In this document: positions 25,820 to 33,482 of the stretch, in pieces
Layout of the letters: each line of letters opens with the position of its first letter
Numbering within the stretch: position 1 is the first letter of the stretch
Source: Qipengyuania mesophila
Lineage (GTDB): Bacteria; Pseudomonadota; Alphaproteobacteria; Sphingomonadales; Sphingomonadaceae
Reading direction: 5' to 3'
Assembly: GCF_019711655.1 (NCBI RefSeq)
Contig: NZ_JAIGNU010000001.1
Location: forward strand, 1,273,501 to 1,337,500
Length of the DNA stretch: 64,000 nt
Translations under genes and position numbers: made by a program
Notes under the pieces: model-generated
Seen by the model: only the letters and a program-made list of their open reading frames with translations
What the model was told of the DNA's origin: nothing
Database searches by the model: none

Positions 25820-26952
25820 GTTTTCCGGAACGGCATCCGCGCCGCGAGATAGTTGCGATCGGCCGCCACTCCGGCGCGTTCGCGCTCGAGGAAATCGGCC
25901 ACCGCCTCGCGAAACCCGGGATCGGCGATCCAATGCGCCGACACCGTCTCCACCGGTTCATAGCCGCGGGCGAGCTTGTGGCCGCCCTGCGCCCCGGCCT
26001 CGACCCGATCGAGGCCCAGTTCGATCGCCGCGTCGATCGCCTGATAATAGCACAGTTCGAAATGCAGGAAGCGCACCTCGCGCGTGCAGCCCCAGTAGCG
26101 CCCGTAAAGCGCGTCGCCGCCCACGAAGTTGAGCGCGCCGGCGATCGGCTCGCCCTCCTGCAGCGCCAGCACCAGCAGGATCTTCTCGCCCATCCGCTCG
26201 CCGAACAGGTCGAAGGCTTCGCGGGTCAGATAGGGATGCCCCCATTTCCGCGCGCCGGTGTCCTGGTAGAAGGTCCAGAAGGCATCCCAGTGCTCGGGAA
26301 GGATGGCCTCGCCGCGCAGGCGGAGGATCTCGACTTCGGCCTGCGCCGCGGCGCGTTCCTTGCGCAGATCCTTGCGCTTGCGCGAGGCGAGCGTGGCGAG
26401 GAAATCGTCGAAATCGGCGAAGCCGCGATTGTGCCAGTGGAACTGGATGTCGCTGCGCAGCATCCACCCCGCATCCTCGAACTGCGCCTGCTGCGCGGGC
26501 TCGATGAAAGTCGCATGCGCCGAAGAGAAACGGTTCTGGAGGCACAATTGCTCGGCCGCGGCGAGCAGCGGCGCGGCATAGGCGGGATCCGACAGCAGCA
26601 GGCGCGGCCCCGTGGCGGGGGTGAAGGGCGCCGCGATCTGGAGCTTGGGGTAATAGCGTCCCCCTGCGCGCTCATAGGCGTCGGCCCAGCTGTGGTCGAA
26701 GACATATTCGCCCTGGCTGTGTCCCTTGAGATAGGCAGGCATGGCCGCGAGCAGCGGGCCGCCCTCCTCGCTGATGACGAGCGGGGTCGGTTGCCAGCCG
26801 GTGCTCGGCCCGACGCTGCCCGAATCCTCGAGCGCGGTGAGGAATTCGTGGCTGACGAAGGGATTGTCGGAACCCGCCAGTGCGTTCCACTGGTCACGGT
26901 CGAAGGCGCCGACCGAGCCGCCGACGCGCGCGGCAAGGCCGCCGTCACTCAT
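25816..26952 (-). CDS. FemAB-like (DUF482) GNAT-fold acyltransferase
   Basis: The 378-residue protein matches the proteobacterial peptidogalycan/FemAB-like family: an N-terminal NPFVSHEFLTALEDSG, AYLKGHSQGEYVFDHSWADAYE, IQFHWHNRGFADFDDFLA followed by SRKRKDLRKERAAA, and the C-terminal VGGDALYGRYWGC with FELCYYQAIDAAIELGL. Family members have an acetyltransferase-like fold, but their substrate is unknown. Its ATG overlaps the TGA of the upstream phosphodiesterase gene. It is the last gene of a five-gene overlapping chain. Confidence 0.88.
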   Translation of the reverse strand: MSDGGLAARVGGSVGAFDRDQWNALAGSDNPFVSHEFLTALEDSGSVGPSTGWQPTPLVISEEGGPLLAAMPAYLKGHSQGEYVFDHSWADAYERAGGRYYPKLQIAAPFTPATGPRLLLSDPAYAAPLLAAAEQLCLQNRFSSAHATFIEPAQQAQFEDAGWMLRSDIQFHWHNRGFADFDDFLATLASRKRKDLRKERAAAQAEVEILRLRGEAILPEHWDAFWTFYQDTGARKWGHPYLTREAFDLFGERMGEKILLVLALQEGEPIAGALNFVGGDALYGRYWGCTREVRFLHFELCYYQAIDAAIELGLDRVEAGAQGGHKLARGYEPVETVSAHWIADPGFREAVADFLERERAGVAADRNYLAARMPFRKT

Positions 26953-27719
26953 GGTAGCCCCACGCCTTCGGCGATCGGCGCATCGGCATAATCCGCAGCA
27001 ACGGCCCTGGTCTCGGGCGAATTCACCGTCCAGGTCAGCACCGGCAGGCCGGCTTCGCGCAGGCCGGCGACCATCGGATTGGGCAGGGCGGCGACATGAT
27101 AGGCGAGGAATTCGGGTCGCGCGATCCACAGCGCGAGATGCCGCTGCCACGGTTGCTGCGTGTAACCATGCTCGTCCTCGCGCATCACGAGCCCGCACAC
27201 CGTCTGCGGCGAATGCCGGCGAAACCAGCGCGCGACGCGCGGGTCGAAGCTCATCACGGCATGACGCCCCTCATAGCCGTGCAGGGCCTGGGCGACGCAT
27301 TCACAACTCCGCTCGACATCATAGCCGCGCCGCGACTTGATCTCGATCAGCAGGGGGACTTGCCCCGCGACCATGGCGAGTAAATCCGCGAGCGCAATCG
27401 GGGCCTCTTCGCCTTCGAGATAGCTCAGCGTCGCCCATTCGGCGGCGGTCAGCGCCGCGGCCTTCTCAGGGCGGCCGATCAGGCGGGTGAAGTCCCAGTC
27501 GTGGAACACCATGGGGCGGTCGTCGCGGCTGCGCTGGATATCGCATTCGATACCCAGCCCCGCCTCGAGCGCGGCCCGGAAGGCGCCGCGCGAATTCTCG
27601 ACCCGGCCATTCCCGTGGAGCCCGCGATGGGCAAAGGTCCATTGCCGCAGCCAGCCGACCCGCTCAGGGTCGGGCCGGGCCGCGAAAAGCCGGTCAAGCC
27701 TTGAGAGCAATGACCGCAT
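26949..27719 (-). CDS. Glycerophosphodiester phosphodiesterase
   Basis: This enzyme hydrolyses glycerophosphodiesters to glycerol-3-phosphate and an alcohol. The 256-residue protein shows the GDPD catalytic pattern: TFAHRGLHG, VENSRGAFRAALEAGLGIECDIQ, and DDRPMVFHDWDFTRL, then PLLIEIKS and LPVLTWTVNSPE. There is no signal peptide, so it is probably cytoplasmic. The start at 27719 overlaps the end of the RidA gene by 26 bp. Alternative starts would remove little, so the N-terminus is slightly uncertain. Confidence 0.93.
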   Translation of the reverse strand: MRSLLSRLDRLFAARPDPERVGWLRQWTFAHRGLHGNGRVENSRGAFRAALEAGLGIECDIQRSRDDRPMVFHDWDFTRLIGRPEKAAALTAAEWATLSYLEGEEAPIALADLLAMVAGQVPLLIEIKSRRGYDVERSCECVAQALHGYEGRHAVMSFDPRVARWFRRHSPQTVCGLVMREDEHGYTQQPWQRHLALWIARPEFLAYHVAALPNPMVAGLREAGLPVLTWTVNSPETRAVAADYADAPIAEGVGLP

Positions 27720-28149
27720 CGACCTCGACAGCGGCGTTGAGCGGGAGGACCGGCACCCCCACCGCGCTGCGCGCATGCTTTCCGGCGTCGCCGAAGACCT
27801 CGACCATCAGGTCCGAAGCGCCATTGGCGACCTTGGGCTGGTCGGTGAAGTCCGGGGTCGAGGCGACGAAGCCGCCGAGCTTGACCACATGCGAGACGCG
27901 TTCGAGCAGTCCGGCGGCCTCGAGCTGTGCGAGGATCATCAGTCCGCAGGCGCGCGCGGCCTGCTGGCCCTGTTCCAAGCTGACACCATCGCCGAGCTTG
28001 CCGGTGACGAGTTCGCCGTCGACGAAGGGCAGCTGGCCCGAGACATAGGCGGTGTGGCCGTCGACCACGACGGGGACGTAGCTGGCGACGGGCGCGGCCG
28101 CCTTGGGAAGCTCGATGCCGTGCGCGCGCAGGCGGTCGTGGATGCTCAT
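27694..28149 (-). CDS. RidA-family protein
   Basis: RidA-family proteins deaminate reactive enamine/imine intermediates produced by PLP enzymes. The 151-residue length and the sequences YVSGQLPFVDG, LEQGQQAARACGLMILAQLEAAG, VVKLGGFVAST and ARSAVGVPVLPLNAAVEVDAVIAL fit the YjgF/RidA subgroup of about 150 residues. The arginine of the active site is seen in the HARSAVGV stretch. The ATG at 28149 overlaps the TGA of the upstream HAD gene. Confidence 0.92.
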   Translation of the reverse strand: MSIHDRLRAHGIELPKAAAPVASYVPVVVDGHTAYVSGQLPFVDGELVTGKLGDGVSLEQGQQAARACGLMILAQLEAAGLLERVSHVVKLGGFVASTPDFTDQPKVANGASDLMVEVFGDAGKHARSAVGVPVLPLNAAVEVDAVIALKA

Positions 28150-28775
28150 GTTGTTTCCTTTTCGAGTTCGCCCAGCAGCCACGGCAGCGCTTCGTCCCAG
28201 CTGTCGATCCGCGCATCGGCATGGCCCGAGCTATGCGCGCAATCGATATGCGGGGCGAGCAGGGGTTCGCCGCAGAGGTGGAGCGTGGTGATGGTGCCGA
28301 CGGTCTCGCGCGCCGAGCGGTGATGCTGCGCGAGGTCGTCGATGAAGATCGCCTTGGAGGGATTGTATTCGTCGATGATCGACTGCAGCGCCGGCCCCTT
28401 GGGCCCCTGGTTGGTGAAGACGCGCGCGTCGAGCCCGTGGTCGAGCAGCTGGGCCTTGCGCATCTCCTGCCGCTTGTCGACGAGGTTGGTGAGGATCACG
28501 ACATCGGCATGGTCGCGCAGCGCGGCGATCCCCTCGATTGCCCCGGGGATCGGCGACTGGCGGTGCATCTCGGTGTCGAAGAAACCGCCGAGCATGCGCC
28601 AGATCTCCTCGGGCGCGAGATAGTCGCCGCTGTCCCGCCAGCGCAGTGCCTTGGAAAAATCGTTACCTTCCATGCGGAACTCGACACCCTGCGTCTCGCC
28701 CAGCCAGTCGCGGAAAGGCGTGACCATGTAGAGCAGCACCTCGTCGCAATCGGAGATGATCAACGGACGACTCAT
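28146..28775 (-). CDS. HAD-superfamily hydrolase
   Basis: The 209-residue protein has the HAD motif I DCDEVLL (nucleophile Asp with the Dx(D/E) pattern), motif II in VVILTNLVD, a lysine region GPKGPALQS, and motif IV IFIDDLAQHH. It most resembles the small cytosolic phosphatase branch; substrate is not known. The ATG overlaps the TGA of the DUF3572 gene upstream and its own stop overlaps the start of the RidA gene, both as ATGA. Confidence 0.85.
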   Translation of the reverse strand: MSRPLIISDCDEVLLYMVTPFRDWLGETQGVEFRMEGNDFSKALRWRDSGDYLAPEEIWRMLGGFFDTEMHRQSPIPGAIEGIAALRDHADVVILTNLVDKRQEMRKAQLLDHGLDARVFTNQGPKGPALQSIIDEYNPSKAIFIDDLAQHHRSARETVGTITTLHLCGEPLLAPHIDCAHSSGHADARIDSWDEALPWLLGELEKETT

Positions 28776-29056
28776 TGCGACAGCTCCCGGGCGGCGGCCA
28801 CGAGAATGGCGGGGGTGGTGTCCAGCGCATCGGCGGCAAGGACGAGGTCGGGTTCGTGATTGGCGAGAAATTCGAGCACTGCCGCCTGAACGCCGCGATC
28901 GCTCAACCCGTTCCGCAGCCGCTCGGGCGTCAGGCCGGTGAGCGACAGCAGCCGTTCGGCGCGCGTGTCGTCGGCCAGCGCCCAGCCGAGCGCTTCGAGC
29001 GCCAGCACCTCGGCTGGCCGCGTTTCACCTGGCTGTGGTTCGCGAATAATTGTCAG
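28772..29056 (-). CDS. DUF3572 domain protein, start codon unresolved
   Basis: About 94 residues match DUF3572: PAEVLALEALGWALADDTRAE, LLSLTGLTPERLRNGL, VLEFLANHEPDLVLAA and TPAILVAAAREL. No ATG, GTG or TTG lies at a suitable place in this frame. The first plausible codon is a CTG at 29056. An ATG with good context at 29073 reads six codons in another frame (Met-Gln-Lys-Arg-Glu-Arg) and stops just over the CTG. Either a rare start or a frameshift is implied. DUF3572 genes often neighbour divK in alphaproteobacteria, as here. Confidence 0.75.
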   Translation of the reverse strand: MTIIREPQPGETRPAEVLALEALGWALADDTRAERLLSLTGLTPERLRNGLSDRGVQAAVLEFLANHEPDLVLAADALDTTPAILVAAARELSQ

Positions 29057-29108
29057 CGCTCCCGCTTTTGCATAAGGCCCCCTCGCATTCGCAGGGAGTT
29101 CGGGCCAA

Positions 29109-29477
29109 GTGGCAAAGAGAATCCTCGTTGTCGAGGACAACGATCTCAATCGTAAGCTGTTCTGTGACGTGCTGAAGGCGAACGGCTTCGAAGTCGTGCC
29201 CGTGGCCGACGGACAGAACGTGCTCGCCACCGCCAAGCGATTCGCGCCCGACCTCGTGATCATGGACATCCAGCTGCCCAATGTCAGCGGGATCGACCTG
29301 ATCGCGGAGCTCAAGGCAAAACCCGATCTGGCGGCCGTGCCCGTCCTCGCGGTGACCGCCTATGCGGGCAAGGGCGACGAGGAACGGATCAGGGATGCCG
29401 GCGCGGCCGACTATCTCGCCAAGCCGGTCTCGATCGGGCCGTTCATGGCGGCGGTGCGCGCGTTGCTGCAGGATTGA
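29109..29477 (+). CDS. divK: Single-domain response regulator DivK
   Basis: DivK is a receiver-only protein that, when phosphorylated, steers the DivJ/PleC/CckA pathway controlling CtrA. The 122-residue protein starts KRILVVEDNDLNRKLFCDVL, has the phospho-acceptor Asp53 in LVIMDIQLP, and the conserved VTAYAGKGDEERIRDAGAADY then LAKPVS. The start is a GTG at 29109. It is divergent from the DUF3572 gene. With ctrA at 4113 it gives two core cell-cycle regulators in one window. Confidence 0.94.
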   Translation: MAKRILVVEDNDLNRKLFCDVLKANGFEVVPVADGQNVLATAKRFAPDLVIMDIQLPNVSGIDLIAELKAKPDLAAVPVLAVTAYAGKGDEERIRDAGAADYLAKPVSIGPFMAAVRALLQD

Positions 29478-29583
29478 GGGGTTTCTTGTTCGATGCGCAA
29501 GCGACCTGCGTCGCTAGCTTGCAGTTGTTCGGTCCCAAGGGCCGGACGGATGACCGGTCCGCACGCATCAAGAACCAAACAAA

Positions 29584-30180
29584 CTAATCCGCCATCACCA
29601 TCTCGATGGCGAAGACCGCCAGGGTCACGAACAGGCCGAACATGAAGACCTTGTAGGCGAGCGCGAGGAAGCGGTATTTCTTGCCCGCGAGCACCTGGCC
29701 GTTCTGGTACATGTCGTGCGCCATGGTCTCGAACACGGTGCGGTCGGTTTCGAGCCGCTCGAGCAAATCCTCGGTCCATTCCTCCTCGTCCATCCAGGTA
29801 TAATGGCCGAAGAACAGGAGGTTGCGGTTCTTCGCCTTGCCGTCGGGCCGACCGACCTTGGGCAGCACCGCCATCACCGCGCAGAGCGAGCTGGCGAAGG
29901 AGAAGCTGGCGAGGATCATCAGCGAGACCGGCATCTGCCCGGTCAGCGCGCGGCTGACCGAGAGCGAGAAGACGAGGAAGGTCGCGCCGAGCAGGATCGA
30001 GGCCTTCTGGTCGGCCATCTGCGACAGCTTGAGCGTGCTCATCTGCGCGGTGCGCATCAGATGGATCGCGTGATTGGAATAGGTGGCCTCGCGCCGCGGC
30101 GCCGAGGCGGCGGGCGGCTCGCCGTCATTCGCAGCGCGCGCTGCGGCCGATGCGGATTGCGGTCTCGCTGAATCGCTCAT
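29584..30180 (-). CDS. Pycsar-effector-like (PycTM/DUF5706) membrane protein
   Basis: The 198-residue protein has a disordered N-terminus, an amphipathic start NHAIHLMRTAQMSTLKLSQMADQKASILLG leading into two close membrane helices (residues about 65-105), a cytoplasmic segment with LFFGHYTWMDEEEW, and a C-terminal helix FRFLALAYKVFMFGLFV-like ending near residue 195. This layout fits the PycTM family, whose members in Pycsar anti-phage systems respond to cyclic CMP or UMP. No nucleotide cyclase gene is beside it. AGGGG precedes the ATG. Confidence 0.75.
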   Translation of the reverse strand: MSDSARPQSASAAARAANDGEPPAASAPRREATYSNHAIHLMRTAQMSTLKLSQMADQKASILLGATFLVFSLSVSRALTGQMPVSLMILASFSFASSLCAVMAVLPKVGRPDGKAKNRNLLFFGHYTWMDEEEWTEDLLERLETDRTVFETMAHDMYQNGQVLAGKKYRFLALAYKVFMFGLFVTLAVFAIEMVMAD

Positions 30181-30339
30181 CGTTTTCCCCTGATCGAACA
30201 GACGATTGCGACTTTTCCCCGAGCTTGCCATTGCGGCTCGCGCTTGACAAGCACCGCCACAAGCCGCTTTGCGACGGCATATTTATCGCGCGAGCGCCCA
30301 TAGCGGGCCTGCGCCAGCACAGGATTGGAAAGCCCCGCC

Positions 30340-30582
30340 ATGGACCGAGCCGAAGTCGACGCCAGGATTCGCGAACTCGCCGCTCCCTTCAACAAGAAGG
30401 GCGTAACCATCACCGAAGACACGACCTTCGCCAACGATCTCGAATTCGACAGCCTCACCGTGATGGATTTCGTTGCCGAGATCGAGGACGAGTTCGACAT
30501 CATCATCTCGATGAACCAGCAGGCCGAAATCGAGAACTACGGCCAGCTGGTCGATGCGGTCACCAAGCTGCAGGCCGACTGA
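30340..30582 (+). CDS. Acyl carrier protein next to serine palmitoyltransferase
   Basis: The 80-residue acidic protein has the phosphopantetheine site DLEFDSLTVMDF with Ser38, followed by EIEDEFDIII, the standard ACP fold. Its stop overlaps the start of the SPT gene (TGATG), so the pair is surely co-translated. In sphingolipid-making bacteria, such dedicated ACPs are thought to supply the acyl chain to SPT. An in-frame TTG at 30325 would add five residues. Confidence 0.93.
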   Translation: MDRAEVDARIRELAAPFNKKGVTITEDTTFANDLEFDSLTVMDFVAEIEDEFDIIISMNQQAEIENYGQLVDAVTKLQAD

Positions 30583-31832
30583 TGAGCGAAGGCATCATCC
30601 AGCCGGACCAGCCGGAAACGATCGAAGGAGAGGGCAAGGACCTCTTCTCCAAATTCGACGACATCATCGCGCTGCGCGAAGGGCTGCTCGCCAGCGGACA
30701 GGAAGATCCCTTCAACCTGGTGATGGAGAAGGTCCTCTCGCCAACCCGCGCGATCTGCAACGGGCGCGAGACGATCCTGCTCGGCACCTATAATTACATG
30801 GGCATGACCTTCGATCCCGACGTGATCGAGGCGGGCCAGCAGGCGCTGACCGATTTCGGCTCGGGGACCACCGGCAGCCGCGTGCTCAACGGCACCTACC
30901 AGGGCCACAAGGAGTGCGAGGAGGCGTTGAAAGACTTCTACGCCATGGACCACGCCATGGTCTTCTCGACCGGTTACCAGGCGAACCTCGGGATCATCAG
31001 CACCATCGCAGGCAAGGGCGATTACATCGTCCTCGACATCGACAGCCACGCCAGCATCTGGGACGGCTGCGCGATGGGCAATGCCGAGGTCGTGCCGTTC
31101 AAGCACAACGACATCGAGGCGATGGAAAAGCGCCTCAAGCGCATTCCCGAAGAGGCCGGCAAGCTGGTCGTGCTCGAAGGCGTCTATTCGATGCTCGGCG
31201 ACATCGCGCCGCTCAAGGAAATGGTCGCGGTGGCGAAGAAATACGGCGCCATGGTGCTAGTCGACGAAGCGCATTCGATGGGCTTCATCGGCGAGAACGG
31301 CCGCGGCGTGGTCGAGCAAGCCGGGGTGATCGACGATGTCGACTTCATCATCGGCACCTTCTCCAAGAGCGTCGGCACGGTCGGCGGCTTCTGCGTCTCG
31401 AACCATCCCAAGTTCGAGATCATGCGCCTCGTCTGTCGCCCCTATGTCTTCACCGCTTCGCTGCCGCCGAGCGTGGTGGCGACCGCGGCGACCAGCATCC
31501 GCAAGCTGATGCACGGATCGAACAAGCGCGCGCATCTGTGGGAGAATTCCAAGCGTCTGCATGGCGGGCTCAAGGATCTCGGCTTCCAGCTCGGCACCGA
31601 GGAGCCGCAGAGCGCGATCATCGCGGTGATCATGCCCGACCTCGAGAAGGGCGCGGCGATGTGGGAGGCGCTGATCAAGGGCGGCCTCTACGTCAACCTC
31701 GCGCGCCCGCCGGCGACGCCCGCCAATATGACCCTGCTGCGCTGCTCGCTCTGCGCCGAGCACAGCGAAGAGGAAGTCGGGCAGATCCTCGAGATTTTCG
31801 AACAGGCGGGCAAGGACGTCGGGATTATCTAG
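30582..31832 (+). CDS. spt: Serine palmitoyltransferase
   Basis: SPT condenses serine with an acyl thioester to form 3-ketodihydrosphingosine, the first step of sphingolipid synthesis. The 416-residue soluble PLP enzyme has NYMGMTFDPDVIEAG, GSGTTGSRVLNGTYQGHKECE, the substrate/cofactor stretch VDEAHSMGFIGENGRG, and the Schiff-base lysine in IIGTFSKSVGTVGGFC. It is of the cytosolic homodimeric type of Sphingomonas, longer at the N-terminus than KBL/BioF enzymes. This gene strongly supports a sphingomonad origin. Confidence 0.95.
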   Translation: MSEGIIQPDQPETIEGEGKDLFSKFDDIIALREGLLASGQEDPFNLVMEKVLSPTRAICNGRETILLGTYNYMGMTFDPDVIEAGQQALTDFGSGTTGSRVLNGTYQGHKECEEALKDFYAMDHAMVFSTGYQANLGIISTIAGKGDYIVLDIDSHASIWDGCAMGNAEVVPFKHNDIEAMEKRLKRIPEEAGKLVVLEGVYSMLGDIAPLKEMVAVAKKYGAMVLVDEAHSMGFIGENGRGVVEQAGVIDDVDFIIGTFSKSVGTVGGFCVSNHPKFEIMRLVCRPYVFTASLPPSVVATAATSIRKLMHGSNKRAHLWENSKRLHGGLKDLGFQLGTEEPQSAIIAVIMPDLEKGAAMWEALIKGGLYVNLARPPATPANMTLLRCSLCAEHSEEEVGQILEIFEQAGKDVGII

Positions 31833-31889
31833 CGCGATCGCAGGTGCGGTCGCCTGCCGGGCCCTCTCCATGCCCGGCCGGTGCCTCCC

Positions 31890-32738
31890 TCAGGCGGCGC
31901 TCTGCGCCGTCCCCTCTCCAATCGCCTGCGGCTCCTCGACCGGAATGCTCCCGAACAGGGGCCAGGCGAGCTGTTCGCCGAGCGAGGTTTCGGGCAGATT
32001 CTCGACCCCGTAGCTTTCGGGATAGGTCCGGGTGATCTTGGCCGTGCCGAACAGCACGTCCCAAAAGAACAGCAGGTTTCCGTAATTGCCCTTGTACTGG
32101 ACCGCCGGATCGCTCGCATGCCGGCCGTGGTGGGCGTGGTGCGTGGCCGGGGTCGAGATGGTCCGCTCGACCAGCCACATCACCGGCGAGAGCCATTTGA
32201 AGCGGTAGAGCGGTCGGTCCCAGGCGACGTCCGAATGCGCGCCGGTGATGACCAGCAGCTTGACCACGATATAGCCGGCGTAAACCCAGCCGAGGCCGAG
32301 ATAGATCAGCACGCCCGACAGCCAAATCCCCGGCATCATCATGTAATAGAACAGATTGTTCCGGTAGACGAGGCGGACGCTCATGTAGCGGGCGTTGTGA
32401 TGCGCCCGGTGCAGATTGTAGAGCCACGCGAAGCTGTGGCTCGCCCGGTGCCACCAGTACTGCATCATGTCGTCGAGCAGCAGGAACAGCGCGACCGCCG
32501 CGAAGAGGTTGAGACCGGTCAGGGCACCCGCGTAGTGCGGCGCGACCGCCCCGGCGAGCGTCATGGAGAGGAACAGCACGGCGGGCTGGGTCAGGCCGAG
32601 CAGCACCACCATGCTGACCGCCTCGACGATGCCGTCGTCGCGCGTCTGTTCGGACTTGGCGAAGAGGTTCGAGCGCCACAGCTCGAGCAGGGCAAAGCCG
32701 AGATAGATGGCGATGATGGCCAGGGTCGACGATGGCAT
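31890..32738 (-). CDS. Fatty acid hydroxylase/sterol desaturase family membrane protein
   Basis: The 282-residue di-iron membrane protein has four to six membrane helices and the histidine clusters WWHRASHS, HRAHHN and THHAHHGRHA, which bind two irons. Family members hydroxylate or desaturate lipids or carotenoids. It is convergent with spt, so a role in modifying long-chain bases or acyl chains is possible but unproved. GAGGA stands upstream of the ATG at 32738. A second member of the family is at 54902-55840. Confidence 0.88.
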   Translation of the reverse strand: MPSSTLAIIAIYLGFALLELWRSNLFAKSEQTRDDGIVEAVSMVVLLGLTQPAVLFLSMTLAGAVAPHYAGALTGLNLFAAVALFLLLDDMMQYWWHRASHSFAWLYNLHRAHHNARYMSVRLVYRNNLFYYMMMPGIWLSGVLIYLGLGWVYAGYIVVKLLVITGAHSDVAWDRPLYRFKWLSPVMWLVERTISTPATHHAHHGRHASDPAVQYKGNYGNLLFFWDVLFGTAKITRTYPESYGVENLPETSLGEQLAWPLFGSIPVEEPQAIGEGTAQSAA

Positions 32739-32795
32739 GGGCGGGATCCTCTGTGGTTTGTGCGGTGGAGGATTACCGGCTAGGAGCGACGAAGA

Positions 32796-33482
32796 ATGTC
32801 GGATGTTTTACATTCTCGCTCCTCGCTGCGCGCGGCGGTCTCGCCGATGCTCTACGCCTCGCTGGAGCCCGCGCTGCGCGGGGAGATCGAGGCGCGCACG
32901 CATGTGCGGCGTTTCGCCGACGGGCAGATCATCCAGCAGCGTGGCGAGGACCCCGACGGCTTCTGGCTGATCGAGCACGGCATGGTGGTCGCCGGCCAGT
33001 TCCTCGCCGAGGGCACATTTCGCGCGGTCGCGGTGCTCGGGCCGGGCGATTCCTATGGCGAACTGGCGATGTTCTCGCAGCGTCCGCGCGTGGTCGACGC
33101 GGTGTCGCGCGGGGCGAGCACGGTGCGCTTCATTCCCGCCGGTCTGTTCCTCGAATGCCTCGCGCGGCACCCCGCCTCGGGCCGCGCGCTGCTCGGCGCG
33201 CTGTCGGTTCAGGTGCAGGAGTTGATCAACCTCGTGGTCGACATGCGGCGGGGCACCGCGACCACGCGCATGGCGCTGCTGCTGAGCAATATGGCCGAGG
33301 GGCTCGAGGTAGGCGAGGTGCTGCCGGTGACCCAGGAGGAGCTCGCCGAGCTGCTCGGCGTCACCCGCCCGACCGCCAATACCGCACTGCGCGAACTCGC
33401 CGCGGCGGGGCTCATCGAGCGCGGCTACGGCCAGCTCCGCATTCGCGACCGCGCCGCGCTGGCGCGCTTCGCGCTCGGCTAG
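32796..33482 (+). CDS. Crp/Fnr-family transcriptional regulator
   Basis: The 228-residue protein has an N-terminal cyclic-nucleotide-binding-like barrel (FADGQIIQQRGEDPDGFWLIEHG, GPGDSYGELAMFSQRPRVVDA). Its C-terminal winged helix includes the recognition stretch VTQEELAELLGVTRPTANTALRELAA. The GELA motif with a downstream Arg is partly like cAMP-binding members; no cysteine cluster for an iron-sulfur centre is present, so it is not an FNR oxygen sensor. It is divergent from the hydroxylase gene with only 57 bp between starts. Confidence 0.9.
   Translation: MSDVLHSRSSLRAAVSPMLYASLEPALRGEIEARTHVRRFADGQIIQQRGEDPDGFWLIEHGMVVAGQFLAEGTFRAVAVLGPGDSYGELAMFSQRPRVVDAVSRGASTVRFIPAGLFLECLARHPASGRALLGALSVQVQELINLVVDMRRGTATTRMALLLSNMAEGLEVGEVLPVTQEELAELLGVTRPTANTALRELAAAGLIERGYGQLRIRDRAALARFALG

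Noticed and set aside
29584..30180. Complete Pycsar anti-phage system
   Set aside because: Only the effector-like gene is present; neither neighbour resembles a nucleotide cyclase.
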